Positions 38,656-49,909 of a stretch of DNA of 64,000 bases are shown here, piece by piece (within the stretch, counting starts at the first letter, position 1; each line of letters opens with the position of its first letter). Under the pieces are notes generated by a model, which saw only the letters and a program-made list of their open reading frames with translations, was not told where the DNA came from and searched no databases. The position numbers were made by a program, and so were the translations under genes. This DNA is from Eoetvoesiella caeni (lineage in GTDB: Bacteria; Pseudomonadota; Gammaproteobacteria; Burkholderiales; Burkholderiaceae_B). The stretch lies in the NCBI RefSeq assembly GCF_003315175.1, contig NZ_QNRQ01000001.1, positions 434,001 to 498,000 on the forward strand, read 5' to 3'.

Positions 38656-40179
38656 TCATGCCCTCTTGGCCGAGGTGGCCAGCTGTTCGAAACGCTCGTA
38701 GTCGACCCCCAGGCGCACGGCTCCCCAGCGCCGGCCGCCGACATCCAGGGGCAAAGAAAAGTCGGTAACGATTTCACCGGTATCGCGCATATGCGTCTGG
38801 CACAAGACGCCGCGCTCGTTGTTGACCGCCGCCAGGCTGAAGGCATCGTCGAAAATACGCTTGTTACGGACATGGACCGTATCGTGCGCCACGTCGCCTA
38901 TGGGCTGTTGGCTATAGCGCGCATTGTGGGCGGGGCAATAGCCATTGCGATCTATCATGACCGAATACATGCCTGCCGGAACGCGGTCAAGCACGTTGTC
39001 GAGCGTTTGCTGAAGATGCTGCTCGATCGCAGCATCATAAAGAGTGTTGTAGCGCGGAGGGTTGCTGCCCGGGATGCGGCGGTATTGCTGGTCGAAAATA
39101 TCGACACCCCGTTTTCCGGCCTGGTCCAGCAACTTCACGCAAGATCCGCGCAGCTCGCGCAGTGTCATCGCCAGCCAGTCGAACGCCGTCTCGCCGGTGC
39201 GCAGCGCCGTCAGTTGCCGTTGCAGGCTCTCGGTCTTGAGGCGCACGGCCTGCACCTGCTGGCCCATGCTGCTCATGCCTGTCTGCACTTGGCCGCTAAG
39301 TGCCGCAATACGGGCAATGGCGCGACCCATGTCGTGATTGGTGACGTTGACCTGCTTGACGGTTTGCGCCACATCGCCCATTTGCCGGTTCATATGATCG
39401 AAGTCTTTCACGAATTGAGTGAAATCCCCCGAAAAACTGTCCACCACTTTTTCCGAGCCAGCCATGTCCAGATGTATGGTTTCGGTCTTCTCGCGCGTAT
39501 CGGACACCAGGTCCAGGATTTCGGTGGTGTGCCGGACGATATCGCCGGTGGCCGAATTGACGCGTTCGGCCAGCTTGCCGACTTCGCTTGCCACCACGGC
39601 AAAGCCCCTGCCCGCCTCGCCTGCGCGGGCGGCCTCGACCCCTGCATTCAAGGCCAGCAAATGCGTTTGCAGGGCAATGTCCTTGATCAAGCGGCTGGTG
39701 TCGCCCACCGACTGCGCCCGTTGGCTAAGCTGGGAGACCACTTGCGCAAATGTTTCCATCTGGGCCGTAACCCTGGTTACGCGCTCTTGCAGTTCATTAA
39801 GCTGCACCAGCGTCTTATTGGCGATGGTCAATTGAGCGCTGCAGGTTTGAGCCACCTCGCCGACGCTGGCAACGGTTTGTTCGGACAGCGCCTCGATCTG
39901 GCTGCCGCTTGCGGCCAGCGCCTGGGCCGCCCCAGCTTGCTCTGAAGCCATTTCGCCGCAGGCCTGGGCTTGCGAATGCAGGCGGGCGGTATTCAAGGCG
40001 ATGTCGATGCTGGCTTCACGCATCGACACCAGCCCTTTGCGTACGACCGACAGGAAACGCGTTAGCGGCAATGCCGCCGGGCTGAGAGTCCAGGCCCGAT
40101 CGGAAAAAGTGGCCCGGCCCGAAGTCAGTTGCCTTAGCAAACGGAATACGCCGACGACTCGCCTGTTTTTTTGCTTCAT
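38656..40179 (-). CDS. Soluble chemoreceptor with C-terminal sensor domain
   Basis: 507 residues starting at ATG 40179 (GGAG ribosome site). No TM helix or HAMP domain is visible. The chemoreceptor signalling domain lies in the N-terminal two thirds, with hairpin tip [20 protein letters not shown] (about 175-195). The last 150 residues (about 355-495) form a putative Cache/PAS-like sensor with [58 protein letters not shown] and RRWGAVRLG. There is no CheR-binding pentapeptide. It lies directly downstream of cheZ and may sense an intracellular signal (inference). Confidence 0.88.
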   Translation of the reverse strand: MKQKNRRVVGVFRLLRQLTSGRATFSDRAWTLSPAALPLTRFLSVVRKGLVSMREASIDIALNTARLHSQAQACGEMASEQAGAAQALAASGSQIEALSEQTVASVGEVAQTCSAQLTIANKTLVQLNELQERVTRVTAQMETFAQVVSQLSQRAQSVGDTSRLIKDIALQTHLLALNAGVEAARAGEAGRGFAVVASEVGKLAERVNSATGDIVRHTTEILDLVSDTREKTETIHLDMAGSEKVVDSFSGDFTQFVKDFDHMNRQMGDVAQTVKQVNVTNHDMGRAIARIAALSGQVQTGMSSMGQQVQAVRLKTESLQRQLTALRTGETAFDWLAMTLRELRGSCVKLLDQAGKRGVDIFDQQYRRIPGSNPPRYNTLYDAAIEQHLQQTLDNVLDRVPAGMYSVMIDRNGYCPAHNARYSQQPIGDVAHDTVHVRNKRIFDDAFSLAAVNNERGVLCQTHMRDTGEIVTDFSLPLDVGGRRWGAVRLGVDYERFEQLATSAKRA

Positions 40180-40271
40180 GCTTCCTGTCTCCTTGCCGAT
40201 TATCATTAAAATGACGCGCCAAGCCACGGACCGCCGCGCTTCTTTACATCGTGCCCACCCCGTCCATATTC

Positions 40272-40916
40272 TTACAGCCCCAGGCTTGCCAACAAGTCGT
40301 CCACCTGGTCCTGGCTGGTTACAACGTCCACCTTGCCACTAGGGTTGACTTGCGGACCATTAAGCAGCGTATGGGTATCTTCACGCTTTTCCAGCGGCAC
40401 GTTGTCGATAAGCACCTGCACCAACTCGGTTTCGATAGCGCCTATAACGCCCAGCATCCGCATGATGACCTGGCCGGTCAGGTCCTGAAAGTCCTGGGCC
40501 ATGATGATTTCCATCAGGCTGTTCTGGGCGGCCTGTGTTTTTTGCGGAATATCCTTCAATAGCGCGCGGGTATCATCGACAAGCTCGCGCGCCTGGTCCA
40601 GTTCGACCGGATGGTCGAACCATTCCTGCCACCGTGCATCCAGGCCGCGGGCCTGGCTTTGCATCTGCTCTTGCAGGGGCTGGATTTGTTCAGCGGCGTT
40701 CAGTACGCGATTGGCTGCCTGTTCCGTCATTCGCGCCACATAATCAAGACGGTCGCGCGCATCGGGAATGGCTTCGGCTGCTTCCTTGATGGCGTGGTCA
40801 AGCCCAAGCTCGCGCATGCTTTCGCGCAGCATGCGCGTCAACTGAGCGATTTTCAGTATCAGGTTTTCGGAAGAATCCGTTTCGTTGGCGACTACGGGGT
40901 TTGTCGCGGTATTCAT
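40272..40916 (-). CDS. cheZ: CheY-P phosphatase CheZ
   Basis: Dephosphorylates CheY-P to end the tumble signal. The 214-residue protein has the long helical hairpin with the catalytic motif [11 protein letters not shown] (D145 and Q149, matching E. coli D143/Q147) and the CheY-binding C-terminal helix [12 protein letters not shown]. It follows cheY by 13 bp. Confidence 0.96.
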   Translation of the reverse strand: MNTATNPVVANETDSSENLILKIAQLTRMLRESMRELGLDHAIKEAAEAIPDARDRLDYVARMTEQAANRVLNAAEQIQPLQEQMQSQARGLDARWQEWFDHPVELDQARELVDDTRALLKDIPQKTQAAQNSLMEIIMAQDFQDLTGQVIMRMLGVIGAIETELVQVLIDNVPLEKREDTHTLLNGPQVNPSGKVDVVTSQDQVDDLLASLGL

Positions 40917-40929
40917 ACCGTCTCCTTGA

Positions 40930-41319
40930 TCAGGCGTCGAGTTTTTCGAAGATCTTGTTCAGCTTTTCTTCCAGCGTTGCCGCCGTAAAAGGCTTTACAA
41001 CATACCCATTGGCGCCGGCCTGGGCCGCGGCAATGATGTTCTCTTTTTTTGCCTCGGCCGTAACCATCAGCACAGGCAATTTGGATAGCGCCGCGTCAGC
41101 CCGGATTTCCTTGAGCATGACCAGACCGTCCATATTGGGCATATTCCAATCGGACACCACCAGCTCGAAATTGCCGTTACGCAATTTCTCGAGCCCCATT
41201 GCACCGTCCTCCGCTTCATCGACATTTTCGAACCCCAGGTCTTTAAGCAGGTTCTTGATGATTCGACGCATAGTGGGAAAGTCGTCAACCACTAAAATTT
41301 TGATGGTTTTCTGTACCAC
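40930..41319 (-). CDS. cheY: Chemotaxis response regulator CheY
   Basis: Single-domain response regulator that binds FliM when phosphorylated. The 129-residue protein keeps all key residues at E. coli positions: D12, D13, phospho-acceptor D57, T87, Y106 and K109. It starts with GTG at 41319 after a GGAG site. Confidence 0.97.
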   Translation of the reverse strand: MVQKTIKILVVDDFPTMRRIIKNLLKDLGFENVDEAEDGAMGLEKLRNGNFELVVSDWNMPNMDGLVMLKEIRADAALSKLPVLMVTAEAKKENIIAAAQAGANGYVVKPFTAATLEEKLNKIFEKLDA

Positions 41320-41366
41320 TTGATACTCTCCAATAATAATAAACAGTCATCCGGACCGAATCAGCG

Positions 41367-42434
41367 TCAAACGCGATGGCCGTATGACCCAGCACTTTTC
41401 AATAAACGTTCACTGATATCAGGCAAAGCCACGGCTTCATCAGCGGCTCCGATGCTCAGCGCTTCCCGTGGCATTCCAAACACCACGCAAGTCGCTTCGT
41501 CCTGGGCAAAGGTCATGGCGCCGGCCTGCTTCATGGCCAGCAAGCCCAATGCCCCGTCCTTTCCCATGCCCGTCAAGAGCACACCTACAGCGTTCTTGCC
41601 GGCAACCTGCGCCACGGAATGGAACAGGACATCGACGGAAGGCCTGTGCCGGTTGACCGGCTCGCTTTCCTCGAGACGAACCACATAGTTGGCTCCGGAT
41701 TTCGCCAGCCTCATGTGAGCCACCCCGCCCGGCGCAAGATACACATGCCCCGGCAGCACGCGCTGCCCGTCCTCGGCCTCGTGCACTTCCACATCGCACA
41801 GATTATCCAGCCGCTGCACAAACGAGCGGGTGAAGCCGGCGGGCATATGCTGCGTGATCAAGATGGCCGGGCTGTTGGCCGGCATAGGCTCAAGGACCTG
41901 GCGAATCGCTTCGGTGCCGCCCGTCGAAGCACCGATGACAATAAGTTTCTCCGTCGTGGAAAAGACATGCGTCAAGCGCCGCTTTGGCGTGTCTTCCGCG
42001 GAATCGGCCGCCGCCGCGCGACGCGGCCGGGGGCGCGAATGCGAGGCCGCCCGGATTTTATCGGCAATGATGTCGCTGTATTCCATCAAGCCGTCGCGCA
42101 GCCCCAGCTTGGGCTTGGTCACGAAGTCCACCGCTCCCAGCTCCAGGGCGCGCAAAGTGACTTCAGAGTTGCGTTCGGTCAGCGACGACACCATGACGAC
42201 CGGCATGGGACGCAAGCGCATCAGCCGCTCTAGGAAGTCCAGGCCGTCCATGCGGGGCATTTCAACGTCCAGTGTCAGCACATCGGGATTGTGCTGCTTG
42301 ATGAGCTCGCGAGCCACCAACGGATCGGGAGCCACGGCAACCACCTCCATGTCGGGATGGCTGTTGATGATCTGAGTCATAAGACCACGTACCAATGCCG
42401 AATCATCCACACACAAAACTCGGATTTTTTTCAT
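41367..42434 (-). CDS. cheB: Chemoreceptor methylesterase CheB
   Basis: Removes methyl groups from (and deamidates) chemoreceptors when phosphorylated. The 355-residue protein has an N-terminal receiver (D10, D11, D56), a basic linker and a C-terminal esterase with catalytic triad S170 (GASTGG), H196 (TQHMPAG) and D293 (GMGKDG). It follows cheR by 50 bp; no cheD is found between them. Confidence 0.97.
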   Translation of the reverse strand: MKKIRVLCVDDSALVRGLMTQIINSHPDMEVVAVAPDPLVARELIKQHNPDVLTLDVEMPRMDGLDFLERLMRLRPMPVVMVSSLTERNSEVTLRALELGAVDFVTKPKLGLRDGLMEYSDIIADKIRAASHSRPRPRRAAAADSAEDTPKRRLTHVFSTTEKLIVIGASTGGTEAIRQVLEPMPANSPAILITQHMPAGFTRSFVQRLDNLCDVEVHEAEDGQRVLPGHVYLAPGGVAHMRLAKSGANYVVRLEESEPVNRHRPSVDVLFHSVAQVAGKNAVGVLLTGMGKDGALGLLAMKQAGAMTFAQDEATCVVFGMPREALSIGAADEAVALPDISERLLKSAGSYGHRV

Positions 42435-42484
42435 TGCCAGGGCCTTCTAATAAACGGATAGCAAAACAACGCCCAAACTGATCA

Positions 42485-43324
42485 TCATGGCGCCAGGGTA
42501 TAGACCGTCTGGCCGCGCAACTGAAACACCTTGGTCAAATAGGTGAAGTTTTCGGAATGTCCCGCAAATAACAGGCCTCCTTTTTTCATGGTTGCGGCAA
42601 ACCGTTCGAGAATGCGGGTTTGCGCCTGCTTATCGAAATAAATCATGGTATTGCGGCAAAAAATAACATCGAACTTTTGCTCCGCCGGCCAGACGGGCGC
42701 CAGCAGGTTCAACTGTTCAAAACGTATCATGTCGTGAAGAATGGGCTTGACGCGAGCCAGCCCCGCCTTGGCGTCCTTGCCCCGATGAAAATATTTTTTC
42801 AGGTAGGGCTCGGGCACGGTCTTGACGCGTTCAAGCGAATACACCCCACGCCGGGCCCGCTCCAGCGCCTGAGTGTCGATATCGGTTGCCCATATGGACG
42901 CCTGCGTGCTTGCGGACGGCATTGACTCTTGCAGGGTCATGGCAATGGTGTAGGGCTCTTCCCCCGTCGAAGCGGCGCTGCACCAGACATGAAGCGGCGT
43001 TTTCCTGGTGCGCACGAAATCGCTCAGGATCTCGAAGTGGTGCTGCTCGCGGAAGAACGCCGTATGGTTGATGGTAAAGGCGTTGATAAAGTGGTCCCAC
43101 TCATCCGACGCCTGGTTTTGTTCAAGAAACTGCAGATATTCTGAAATGCTCGCCAGATGCAGTCTTTTGCCCCTCATGCTTAATGTGCGGGCAGCCATTT
43201 CGCGCTTGTGGTCGCCCAGCAAAATGCCGGCGCGGCGCTTCAAGATACGCGCTGCGCGCTCAAAATCATCCTGCCCAACTTCGGGCTGGGCAGGAATCAG
43301 GTATTGATAATGAGGAACTGACAT
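42485..43324 (-). CDS. cheR: Chemoreceptor methyltransferase CheR
   Basis: SAM-dependent methyltransferase that methylates receptor glutamates. The 279-residue protein has the N-terminal helical domain and a Rossmann domain with VWCSAASTGEEPYTIAMTL and FDVIFCRNTMIYFD. It lies 9 bp after the receptor gene. Confidence 0.97.
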   Translation of the reverse strand: MSVPHYQYLIPAQPEVGQDDFERAARILKRRAGILLGDHKREMAARTLSMRGKRLHLASISEYLQFLEQNQASDEWDHFINAFTINHTAFFREQHHFEILSDFVRTRKTPLHVWCSAASTGEEPYTIAMTLQESMPSASTQASIWATDIDTQALERARRGVYSLERVKTVPEPYLKKYFHRGKDAKAGLARVKPILHDMIRFEQLNLLAPVWPAEQKFDVIFCRNTMIYFDKQAQTRILERFAATMKKGGLLFAGHSENFTYLTKVFQLRGQTVYTLAP

Positions 43325-43333
43325 TCAGTTGGG

Positions 43334-45064
43334 CTATCCTTGTGCAGCCAATTGGAGCGATGCTGGCAACTGCGCCGGGTAAGCATTCTCTTCGTGTCTG
43401 TCCTGCTGTAATTGCGGTGCGCTTGCGTCGATGATTTCGGCCGCGCTGATCTTGAAGACCGCCACTGCTTCGGTCAGGCGCGTGGCCTGCTCTTGCAGCG
43501 AGCCCGCCGCCGCGGCCGCCTCTTGCACCAGTGCCGCATTCTGCTGCACCACCGTATCCATTTGCGCCACTGCCTGATTTACCTGTTCGATACCGTCCGA
43601 CTGCTCGTTCGAGGCCGAAGAGATCTCTCCCATGATGGTTGTAACGCCTCGCACCGAATCGACCACCTCGCCCATGATTGCGCCAGCCTGGCCCGCCTGG
43701 CGCGCGCCCGAGCGTATGGTGTCCAGCGACTCTTCGATCAAGACCTTGATCTCTTTGGCGGCCTGGGCGCTGCGCTGAGCCAGCGAACGCACTTCTCCGG
43801 CCACTACGGCAAAACCCTTGCCTTGTTCGCCGGCGCGCGCGGCTTCAACGGCGGCGTTCAGGGCGAGAATATTGGTCTGGAATGCAATTCCGTCGATCAC
43901 ACCGACAATCTCGGCAATCTTGCCCGAGCTGGACGATATGGCGTCCATGGTTTCCATTACGGCCGACACCGCCACGCCGCCGCGCTGGGCTACGTCCGAG
44001 GCCGCTTTAGCCAGCCCGTCGGCTTGTTGCGCGTTATCAGTGTTCTGGCGCACCGTTCCGGCCAGTTCTTCCATGCTGGCCGCGGTTTGCTGCAACGATG
44101 CCGCCTGCTGCTCGGTGCGGCTGCTTAAATCTGTGTTGCCCATGAAAATCTCGCGCGAGCCCACGTCGATTTCCTGAACGCCCTGGCGCACCTGCGTGAC
44201 CGTACGCGTCAGGCTTTCCTGCATGCGACGCAAGGCCTCGTACAGCACGCCGATTTCGTTGCGTGAACGCACATCGATACGCTGGGTCAGGTCGCCGCCG
44301 GCGATTCGATCGAAGTGCATGCCGGCCTGGCGCAGCGGCCGCAATACGGTCCGGCCCAAGAAGACATAGGCCAGAATCGACATGATCAAGGCAGCCACAA
44401 TACCGGCGGCTACCAGCTTGATAACCAATAAATAGTGAGCGGCCTCGTCGGCCTGGATTTGCTCGATGTTTTTTTGCTGGTATTTATTGAAATCGGCGAC
44501 CGAGGCATACAGATCGTCCTGAAGATATTCGCCGGTGCTGTCCTTATATGCGTTATAGCCATCCACGTCGCCAGCCATCAGATAGTCGAACAAGGGCTCG
44601 ACGCCACCGTTCATCAACGACGAATATGCATTGTTGACGCCGTTGAACACGCGGTCCGTTTGTCCTGCGGACAGCTTGCGAAAGCGTTCATACGCCTTCT
44701 GCGACTCGGCAAAATCTTGTTTGGCTCGTTCGACGTGGCGCGTTGCGGATTCGGTCAAGGTGCCCAGGCTGCTCATGGAACCCGAGGGGTCGTTTTTCGC
44801 CTCGGCGTCCTGCAAGCGTTTGGTCTGGATGGCTTCCACCGCACGGCCCAATGCAACCTGCACGCTCTTGAAGCGATCGATGGAGTCGGCCAGCGCCGCC
44901 CGGATATGCTGGTTTTGCGTAACCTGGGTCAGCGTAAGGTTGTTTGCGCGTAAAGAAAACACGCCCAGAGCCGCTCCGACCAACAACATCGCAACGAAAA
45001 AAATCAACACAAGCACCAGGCTAGTGCGGACCTTCAGATTTGTGAATACGGCAAACCTTTTCAT
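43334..45064 (-). CDS. Methyl-accepting chemotaxis protein, four-helix-bundle type
   Basis: Transmembrane receptor of 576 residues: TM1 about 14-37, periplasmic helical domain of about 155 residues (4HB_MCP pattern with RFKSVQVALGRAVEAIQTKR), TM2 about 195-215, HAMP and a signalling hairpin with [20 protein letters not shown]. The C-terminus (LQLAAQG) lacks the xWxxF tether found in the flgL-linked receptor. It sits between cheW and cheR, the Tar/Tsr position, but the ligand is unknown. Confidence 0.94.
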   Translation of the reverse strand: MKRFAVFTNLKVRTSLVLVLIFFVAMLLVGAALGVFSLRANNLTLTQVTQNQHIRAALADSIDRFKSVQVALGRAVEAIQTKRLQDAEAKNDPSGSMSSLGTLTESATRHVERAKQDFAESQKAYERFRKLSAGQTDRVFNGVNNAYSSLMNGGVEPLFDYLMAGDVDGYNAYKDSTGEYLQDDLYASVADFNKYQQKNIEQIQADEAAHYLLVIKLVAAGIVAALIMSILAYVFLGRTVLRPLRQAGMHFDRIAGGDLTQRIDVRSRNEIGVLYEALRRMQESLTRTVTQVRQGVQEIDVGSREIFMGNTDLSSRTEQQAASLQQTAASMEELAGTVRQNTDNAQQADGLAKAASDVAQRGGVAVSAVMETMDAISSSSGKIAEIVGVIDGIAFQTNILALNAAVEAARAGEQGKGFAVVAGEVRSLAQRSAQAAKEIKVLIEESLDTIRSGARQAGQAGAIMGEVVDSVRGVTTIMGEISSASNEQSDGIEQVNQAVAQMDTVVQQNAALVQEAAAAAGSLQEQATRLTEAVAVFKISAAEIIDASAPQLQQDRHEENAYPAQLPASLQLAAQG

Positions 45065-45141
45065 GACCCCTCCTTTTGAAGCGCTGCTCTATTCATGGCG
45101 CGGCACAATCCGCATGCCGGCGCCATCTTTATCTTGTTGCT

Positions 45142-45645
45142 TTATGCCACCGCGGCCTGCTCGACCAGGGCCATTTCCTGGCTGGTCATGAGCCGTTCGA
45201 TATCGGCAAGAATCAGCATGCGCTCGCCGACCGTCCCGATGCCGGTAAGGTATTCGGTGGAAAAGGCTGTACCGAACTGCGGAGCCGCGCTGATTTCAGA
45301 GGGCTTGAGCATAAGCACGTCGGACACGCCGTCGACCACCACGCCCACGACGCGGGTTTCGAGGTTCAGGATGACGACGACTGTGTGCTGGTTGTATTCG
45401 ACATTTTCCAAATTGAACTTGATCCGCATATCGACGATAGGCACGATAATTCCGCGCAGATTCGTGACCCCTTTGATGAACGAAGGCACGTTGGCGATAC
45501 GGGTGACCGTCTGGGCATCGTAGCCGCGAATCTCCTGCACCTTCAGGATATCGATGCCGTATTCTTGGTTGGCCAATGTAAAGACCAAAAATTCGCGCCC
45601 TGTGTCGTCAACCTGGCCCGCGGCCGCTTGTACTTTATTGAACAT
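45142..45645 (-). CDS. cheW: Chemotaxis coupling protein CheW
   Basis: Adaptor linking receptors to CheA. The 167-residue protein shows [20 protein letters not shown] and the hydrophobic core blocks [20 protein letters not shown] and [20 protein letters not shown]. It is 17 bp downstream of cheA. Confidence 0.96.
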   Translation of the reverse strand: MFNKVQAAAGQVDDTGREFLVFTLANQEYGIDILKVQEIRGYDAQTVTRIANVPSFIKGVTNLRGIIVPIVDMRIKFNLENVEYNQHTVVVILNLETRVVGVVVDGVSDVLMLKPSEISAAPQFGTAFSTEYLTGIGTVGERMLILADIERLMTSQEMALVEQAAVA

Positions 45646-45662
45646 TTTTTTCTCCGATAGCT

Positions 45663-47708
45663 TTAAAAACCGGCTACACCTTCTTTAGTGCGCGTCATGC
45701 GCATCAGCGCGAACACATCGACAATCAATGCGACACTTCCATCGCCTAGAATCGTTGCGGCAGAAATACCCGGGATTTTTCTGTAATTGGATTCCAGGTT
45801 TTTGACGACTACCTGCTGCTGTCCCACCAAGTGGTCTACCAGCAAGGCAAAACGCGTTTCCTCCGCTTGCAGGACCACGGCAATCGAGCGGGTGATCTCC
45901 GTTTGCGCGCCCTCGACGGCAAACACACCGCTTAGCGAAACCAAGGGCAGATATTCGCCCCGCACAAACAGCACATGCTCGTTTTCGGAAATGCTGTGCA
46001 ATTGCTCGGCGGTAGGCTGCATGGATTCAGTAACATGCGTCAGCGGCAGAATGAATATTTCTTCGCCAACCTGAACCGACATGCCGTCAAGAATGGCCAA
46101 AGTCAGCGGCAGCACGATGCGGGTGGTAGTGCCCTGGCCGGCGCGCGATGACAACTGGATATGGCCGCCCATGCCCTGGATATTCCGGCGCACCACATCC
46201 ATGCCCACGCCGCGCCCCGAAATGTCGGTAATCTGCTCGGCGGTGGAAAAGCCCGGCGCGAAAATCAATTGCCACAGTTCGTCGTCAGGCGTGTTTTCGT
46301 TGACGGGGAAGCCTTGCTGCATGGCTTTCTTAAGTATGCGTTCGCGGCTTAGCCCTGCGCCGTCATCGGAAACTTCGATAACGATCTGGCCGCCGCTGTG
46401 CTGAGCCGACAGAACCAGATGCCCTTCGGGATCTTTGCCGGCGGCAATACGCGCCTCGGGCGATTCAATGCCGTGGTCCAGGCTGTTGCGCACCAAATGG
46501 GTCAAGGGGTCGATAATACGTTCGATCAGGCTCTTGTCCAGCTCTGTGGCCTGGCCATGCGTCGTCAGCTTGATGCTCTTGCCCAGCTTGGAGGCGCTTT
46601 CCCGCACCACGCGCGGAAAGCGGCTGAACACATAGTCCATCGGCATCATGCGGATGGACATTACGGATTCCTGGAGGTCGCGCGCGTTGCGGTCCAATTG
46701 TTCGATGCCGTTCAAAAGCCTGTCATGCAGCACCGGGTCGAGCGTCGAGGCAGTTTGGACCAGCATTGCCTGGGTAATGACCAGTTCGCCCACCAGATTG
46801 ATGATCTGGTCGACCTTTTCAACCCCCACCCGTATGGTGCTGGATTCTTTGCCCGATTTTTCGGCGGCCTTTTGCTTGCGAACTTCGGACGTCTGCCCTT
46901 CTTGCGCCGCCGATGCGGATTGCGCCGCGGGCACGGCTACGCTTTGCGCCGCAGACGCTTGCACCGCAGGGGCGCTAGGTGCCGCCGCTGCCCGCGCGGC
47001 GGCCGGAGGCGACTCGGACGTTACGCTGACTTGCATGGCGTCCACAATAAAGCAGCAAACCGCTTCGAGGTCGGCAGCGCTGGCCGTGGTGTCAAGCCAG
47101 ACCGACAAAGAATCGGCGCCGGCCTCAGTATGCAGAACCTGGCCCAGCAAGGCCATTTCAGCCTGCAAAGCCTCGGAATCCTTGGCGGAAATAGCGTTGA
47201 TAAGGACACGGTAGGGCGACCCACTGGCCGATGCGGCCTGAACCGGCGACGGCGCGGCCGCGCGCAACGGCTCGACGACTGGCGCGGCAACCGGGGCCGC
47301 CCCGCCGCCCTGCTCCAGGGCAAGCTCGCGCAACTGTTCGCAAATACGTTCGTAGGCATCCTGGTCGGGCTGTTCCGAGCTGCGGTATGCGGCCACCTGG
47401 GCAGTAAGCACGTCTTTGGTCTCCAGAAATAAATCGATCATGTCGGTCCGCAAGCTCATTTCACCGCGACGCAAGGCATCGAGCAGATTTTCAAGCAAAT
47501 GGGTTGTGTCCGCCAACTGGCCAAAGCAGCCGAAAGTGCCAGCCCCGCCCTTTATCGAATGGGCCGCGCGAAAGATGGCGTTAAGCTGATCCTTGTCGGG
47601 ATGGTCGACATCGACGGCCAGCAGGGTCTGCTCCATATCGGCAAGCAGCTCGTCGGCTTCGTCGAAAAACGTTTCGTAGAATTGGCTTAAATCGACACCC
47701 GCACTCAT
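45663..47708 (-). CDS. cheA: Chemotaxis histidine kinase CheA
   Basis: Receptor-coupled kinase that phosphorylates CheY and CheB. The 681-residue protein starts at ATG 47708 (AGGA six bases upstream; longer starts are rejected). Domains: Hpt with phospho-site H50 ([13 protein letters not shown]), a CheY-binding/linker region, dimerisation helices, an ATPase domain with [12 protein letters not shown] and DDGAGL, and a C-terminal CheW-like domain. It is separated from motB by 153 bp containing a GCCCGGG-N10-CCCGGGC inverted repeat (47743-47766). Confidence 0.97.
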   Translation of the reverse strand: MSAGVDLSQFYETFFDEADELLADMEQTLLAVDVDHPDKDQLNAIFRAAHSIKGGAGTFGCFGQLADTTHLLENLLDALRRGEMSLRTDMIDLFLETKDVLTAQVAAYRSSEQPDQDAYERICEQLRELALEQGGGAAPVAAPVVEPLRAAAPSPVQAASASGSPYRVLINAISAKDSEALQAEMALLGQVLHTEAGADSLSVWLDTTASAADLEAVCCFIVDAMQVSVTSESPPAAARAAAAPSAPAVQASAAQSVAVPAAQSASAAQEGQTSEVRKQKAAEKSGKESSTIRVGVEKVDQIINLVGELVITQAMLVQTASTLDPVLHDRLLNGIEQLDRNARDLQESVMSIRMMPMDYVFSRFPRVVRESASKLGKSIKLTTHGQATELDKSLIERIIDPLTHLVRNSLDHGIESPEARIAAGKDPEGHLVLSAQHSGGQIVIEVSDDGAGLSRERILKKAMQQGFPVNENTPDDELWQLIFAPGFSTAEQITDISGRGVGMDVVRRNIQGMGGHIQLSSRAGQGTTTRIVLPLTLAILDGMSVQVGEEIFILPLTHVTESMQPTAEQLHSISENEHVLFVRGEYLPLVSLSGVFAVEGAQTEITRSIAVVLQAEETRFALLVDHLVGQQQVVVKNLESNYRKIPGISAATILGDGSVALIVDVFALMRMTRTKEGVAGF

Positions 47709-47861
47709 GATCATTCCTATAACGACATCGAATCCGCCCATGGCCCGGGAAAACCCCTGCCCGGGCTGCGTGATGGCCTGCTTGCCCCATGCATTGGTAC
47801 GCCGGCACCGCAACAGCCTGCCAGGCTTGGCCGTTCAGTGGAAATTGCGCCCCTGCGCCAA

Positions 47862-48833
47862 CTAAGGCTTCACAACGGCCGGAGGAACCTCGGCCGGTGC
47901 AACGCCCGCATTATTGCCGTCGACATGAGCCGGCGTGGGGGTTGCGGAATCTTCCATCACCGACTTCAGGTTCGCCAGGGATTCGCCCACGGCGTCCTGC
48001 GCATCGATCCGGCGCTCCGCACGCCGATTCAATACAAGCAGACTAATACGACGGTTAACGGCAGCGTTTGGGTTATCTTTAATCAGGCTGACGGACGACG
48101 ACAAACCAAGCACCCGCTTGACCTTTTGCTCGTTCATGCCGCCGGCGACCAATTCTTTACGTGCCGCGTTGGAGCGATCGGCCGAGAGCTCCCAATTGCT
48201 GTATTCACGCTCGCCCGAAGCGTATTGCAGGGCATCGGTGTGACCGGAAATCGTAATGGCATTCGGCAATTTGTTAAGCATCGGCCCCAGTTCGCGCAGG
48301 ATATCCCGCATATAGGGCTGGACTTGCGCCCGGCCGGTGGCGAACATCGGGCGGTTCTGCTCGTCTACGATCTGAATGCGCAGTCCGTCGGGCGTCATGT
48401 CCAGCAGCAACTGGGGACGGAATTGACGCAATACCGGATTGGATTCGATCAGGGCTTCGAGGTCGGTTTTCAGGTCTTCCAGGCGCTGTACGTCGCGCCG
48501 GTCGTCTTCGGCGTCTTCGGACGACATCGACTTGCGCTGAGGCACCGGGCTTTTATTGGGAATGACCGAAGGAGATCCGCCTGGAATCACCGTGCGGCTA
48601 TTGTCCATTTGAGGGCCGCCCGTAATGGCCGTCATCAGAGGCATGCGGAAATACTCTGCAATGCCAGGAAGATTCTCGCGCGGGATCAGCGACAACAGCC
48701 ACATGACTAAAAAGAACGCCATCATGGCGGTCATGTAGTCGGCATAGGCAATTTTCCAGGCGCCCCCATGGTGGCCATGGGCTTGTACTTTCTTGCGCCG
48801 AATAACGATGCGATCAGGTGCCGCTTGACTCAT
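47862..48833 (-). CDS. motB: Flagellar stator protein MotB
   Basis: Stator subunit that anchors to peptidoglycan. The 323-residue protein has a single TM with the proton-carrying Asp in YADYMTAMMAFFLVMWLLSL and a C-terminal OmpA-like domain with TISGHTDA and LSADRSNAARKELV. It follows motA by 12 bp. Confidence 0.96.
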   Translation of the reverse strand: MSQAAPDRIVIRRKKVQAHGHHGGAWKIAYADYMTAMMAFFLVMWLLSLIPRENLPGIAEYFRMPLMTAITGGPQMDNSRTVIPGGSPSVIPNKSPVPQRKSMSSEDAEDDRRDVQRLEDLKTDLEALIESNPVLRQFRPQLLLDMTPDGLRIQIVDEQNRPMFATGRAQVQPYMRDILRELGPMLNKLPNAITISGHTDALQYASGEREYSNWELSADRSNAARKELVAGGMNEQKVKRVLGLSSSVSLIKDNPNAAVNRRISLLVLNRRAERRIDAQDAVGESLANLKSVMEDSATPTPAHVDGNNAGVAPAEVPPAVVKP

Positions 48834-48845
48834 AGCACTGACCTA

Positions 48846-49724
48846 TTACGCTACTTTCTTGGCTGGCGACTTGGCTTGCCGGACATGGGTTTCCAGTTCG
48901 GCAAAGGACGGACGCACGCTGCTATAAAGCACCTTGCGCCCGAACTCCACGGCCAGCTGGGGCGGATAGCCGTTCATGCTGGCCAGCAAGGTAACCTTGA
49001 TGCATTCAAGCACCTTGACCGAAACCACGGTGCGCCGCTCCATGGCCGAGGACATGGGCGAAACAAACCCATAGGCAAGCAAAATACCCAGGAAGGTGCC
49101 CACCATGGCTTTGGAAATGAGGTCGGCAAGAATGGCCGGCGGCTGGTCGACGGAGGCCAGCGCCTTGATGACCCCCAGCACGGCGGCCACGATCCCGAAG
49201 GCCGGCAGCGCATCGGCCACCGAAGCCAGGGCGCGCGCGGGAATGTCGCGCTCATGCTGGTGCGCCTCGATTTCCTGCTCCATGAGCGTTTCGATTTCGT
49301 AGGGACTCATGTTGCCGCTGATCATCAAGCGCAAATAATCGGTGATGAACAGCACCAAATGAGGGTCGCGCAGAATTCTGGGGTATTCGGAAAAAATAGC
49401 ACTGTTCTCGGGCTCTTCGATGTCGCTTTCGATCGTCATCAGGCCATCGCGCCTGGCCTTGTTCAGCAACACATACAGCAAAGCCATCAATTCCATATAG
49501 ACGTCTTTGTTGGTATAGGGGCTTTTCGTGAAAACCTGTGGAATGGCCTTAAGCATCAAGGCAACCGACTTGCCGCTGTTGGACGCCAGATACGCGCCCA
49601 GGGCCGCGCCCCCGATAAGCAGGAATTCGAACGGTTGGTACAAGGCGCCCATATGTCCGCCCAATGCGACAAAACTGCCGAAGACGGACACCAGAACAAT
49701 CACAAATCCAATCAGAATCAACAC
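48846..49724 (-). CDS. motA: Flagellar stator protein MotA
   Basis: Forms the proton channel with MotB and pushes FliG. The 292-residue form starts with GTG at 49724, which gives the family N-terminus LILIGFVIVLVSVFGSFVAL and near-E. coli length (295). An ATG at 49781 adds 19 residues without family support. Four TM helices are present, with the cytoplasmic loop between TM2 and TM3 (about 60-160) and TM3 around PAFGIVAAVLGVIKAL. Confidence 0.94.
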   Translation of the reverse strand: MLILIGFVIVLVSVFGSFVALGGHMGALYQPFEFLLIGGAALGAYLASNSGKSVALMLKAIPQVFTKSPYTNKDVYMELMALLYVLLNKARRDGLMTIESDIEEPENSAIFSEYPRILRDPHLVLFITDYLRLMISGNMSPYEIETLMEQEIEAHQHERDIPARALASVADALPAFGIVAAVLGVIKALASVDQPPAILADLISKAMVGTFLGILLAYGFVSPMSSAMERRTVVSVKVLECIKVTLLASMNGYPPQLAVEFGRKVLYSSVRPSFAELETHVRQAKSPAKKVA

Positions 49725-49856
49725 AAAAGGGCCCTTGATAAATACATAGCACCCTATGATCGCCTGTTTTGGCCAATCCAAAAGCGTCCGTCAACAGGGT
49801 TTTTCGAAGCTAAATCGACGTTCTGAAGCACGAAATGCAAACTTGTGCGCTTCCAT

Positions 49857-49885
49857 AAAAAAGGCCTGTTCAACAGGCCTTTTTT
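49857..49885. terminator. Bidirectional intrinsic terminator between flhC and motA
   Basis: AAAAAAGGCCTGTT and AACAGGCCTTTTTT form a perfect inverted repeat around a single C, folding as a stem of at least 12 bp with a TTCAA loop and U tracts on both strands. It ends the flhDC transcript before motA, so motAB-che needs its own promoter. Confidence 0.85.
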
Positions 49886-49909
49886 GCATCTGAAAAAAGT
49901 ACGTTTAGG

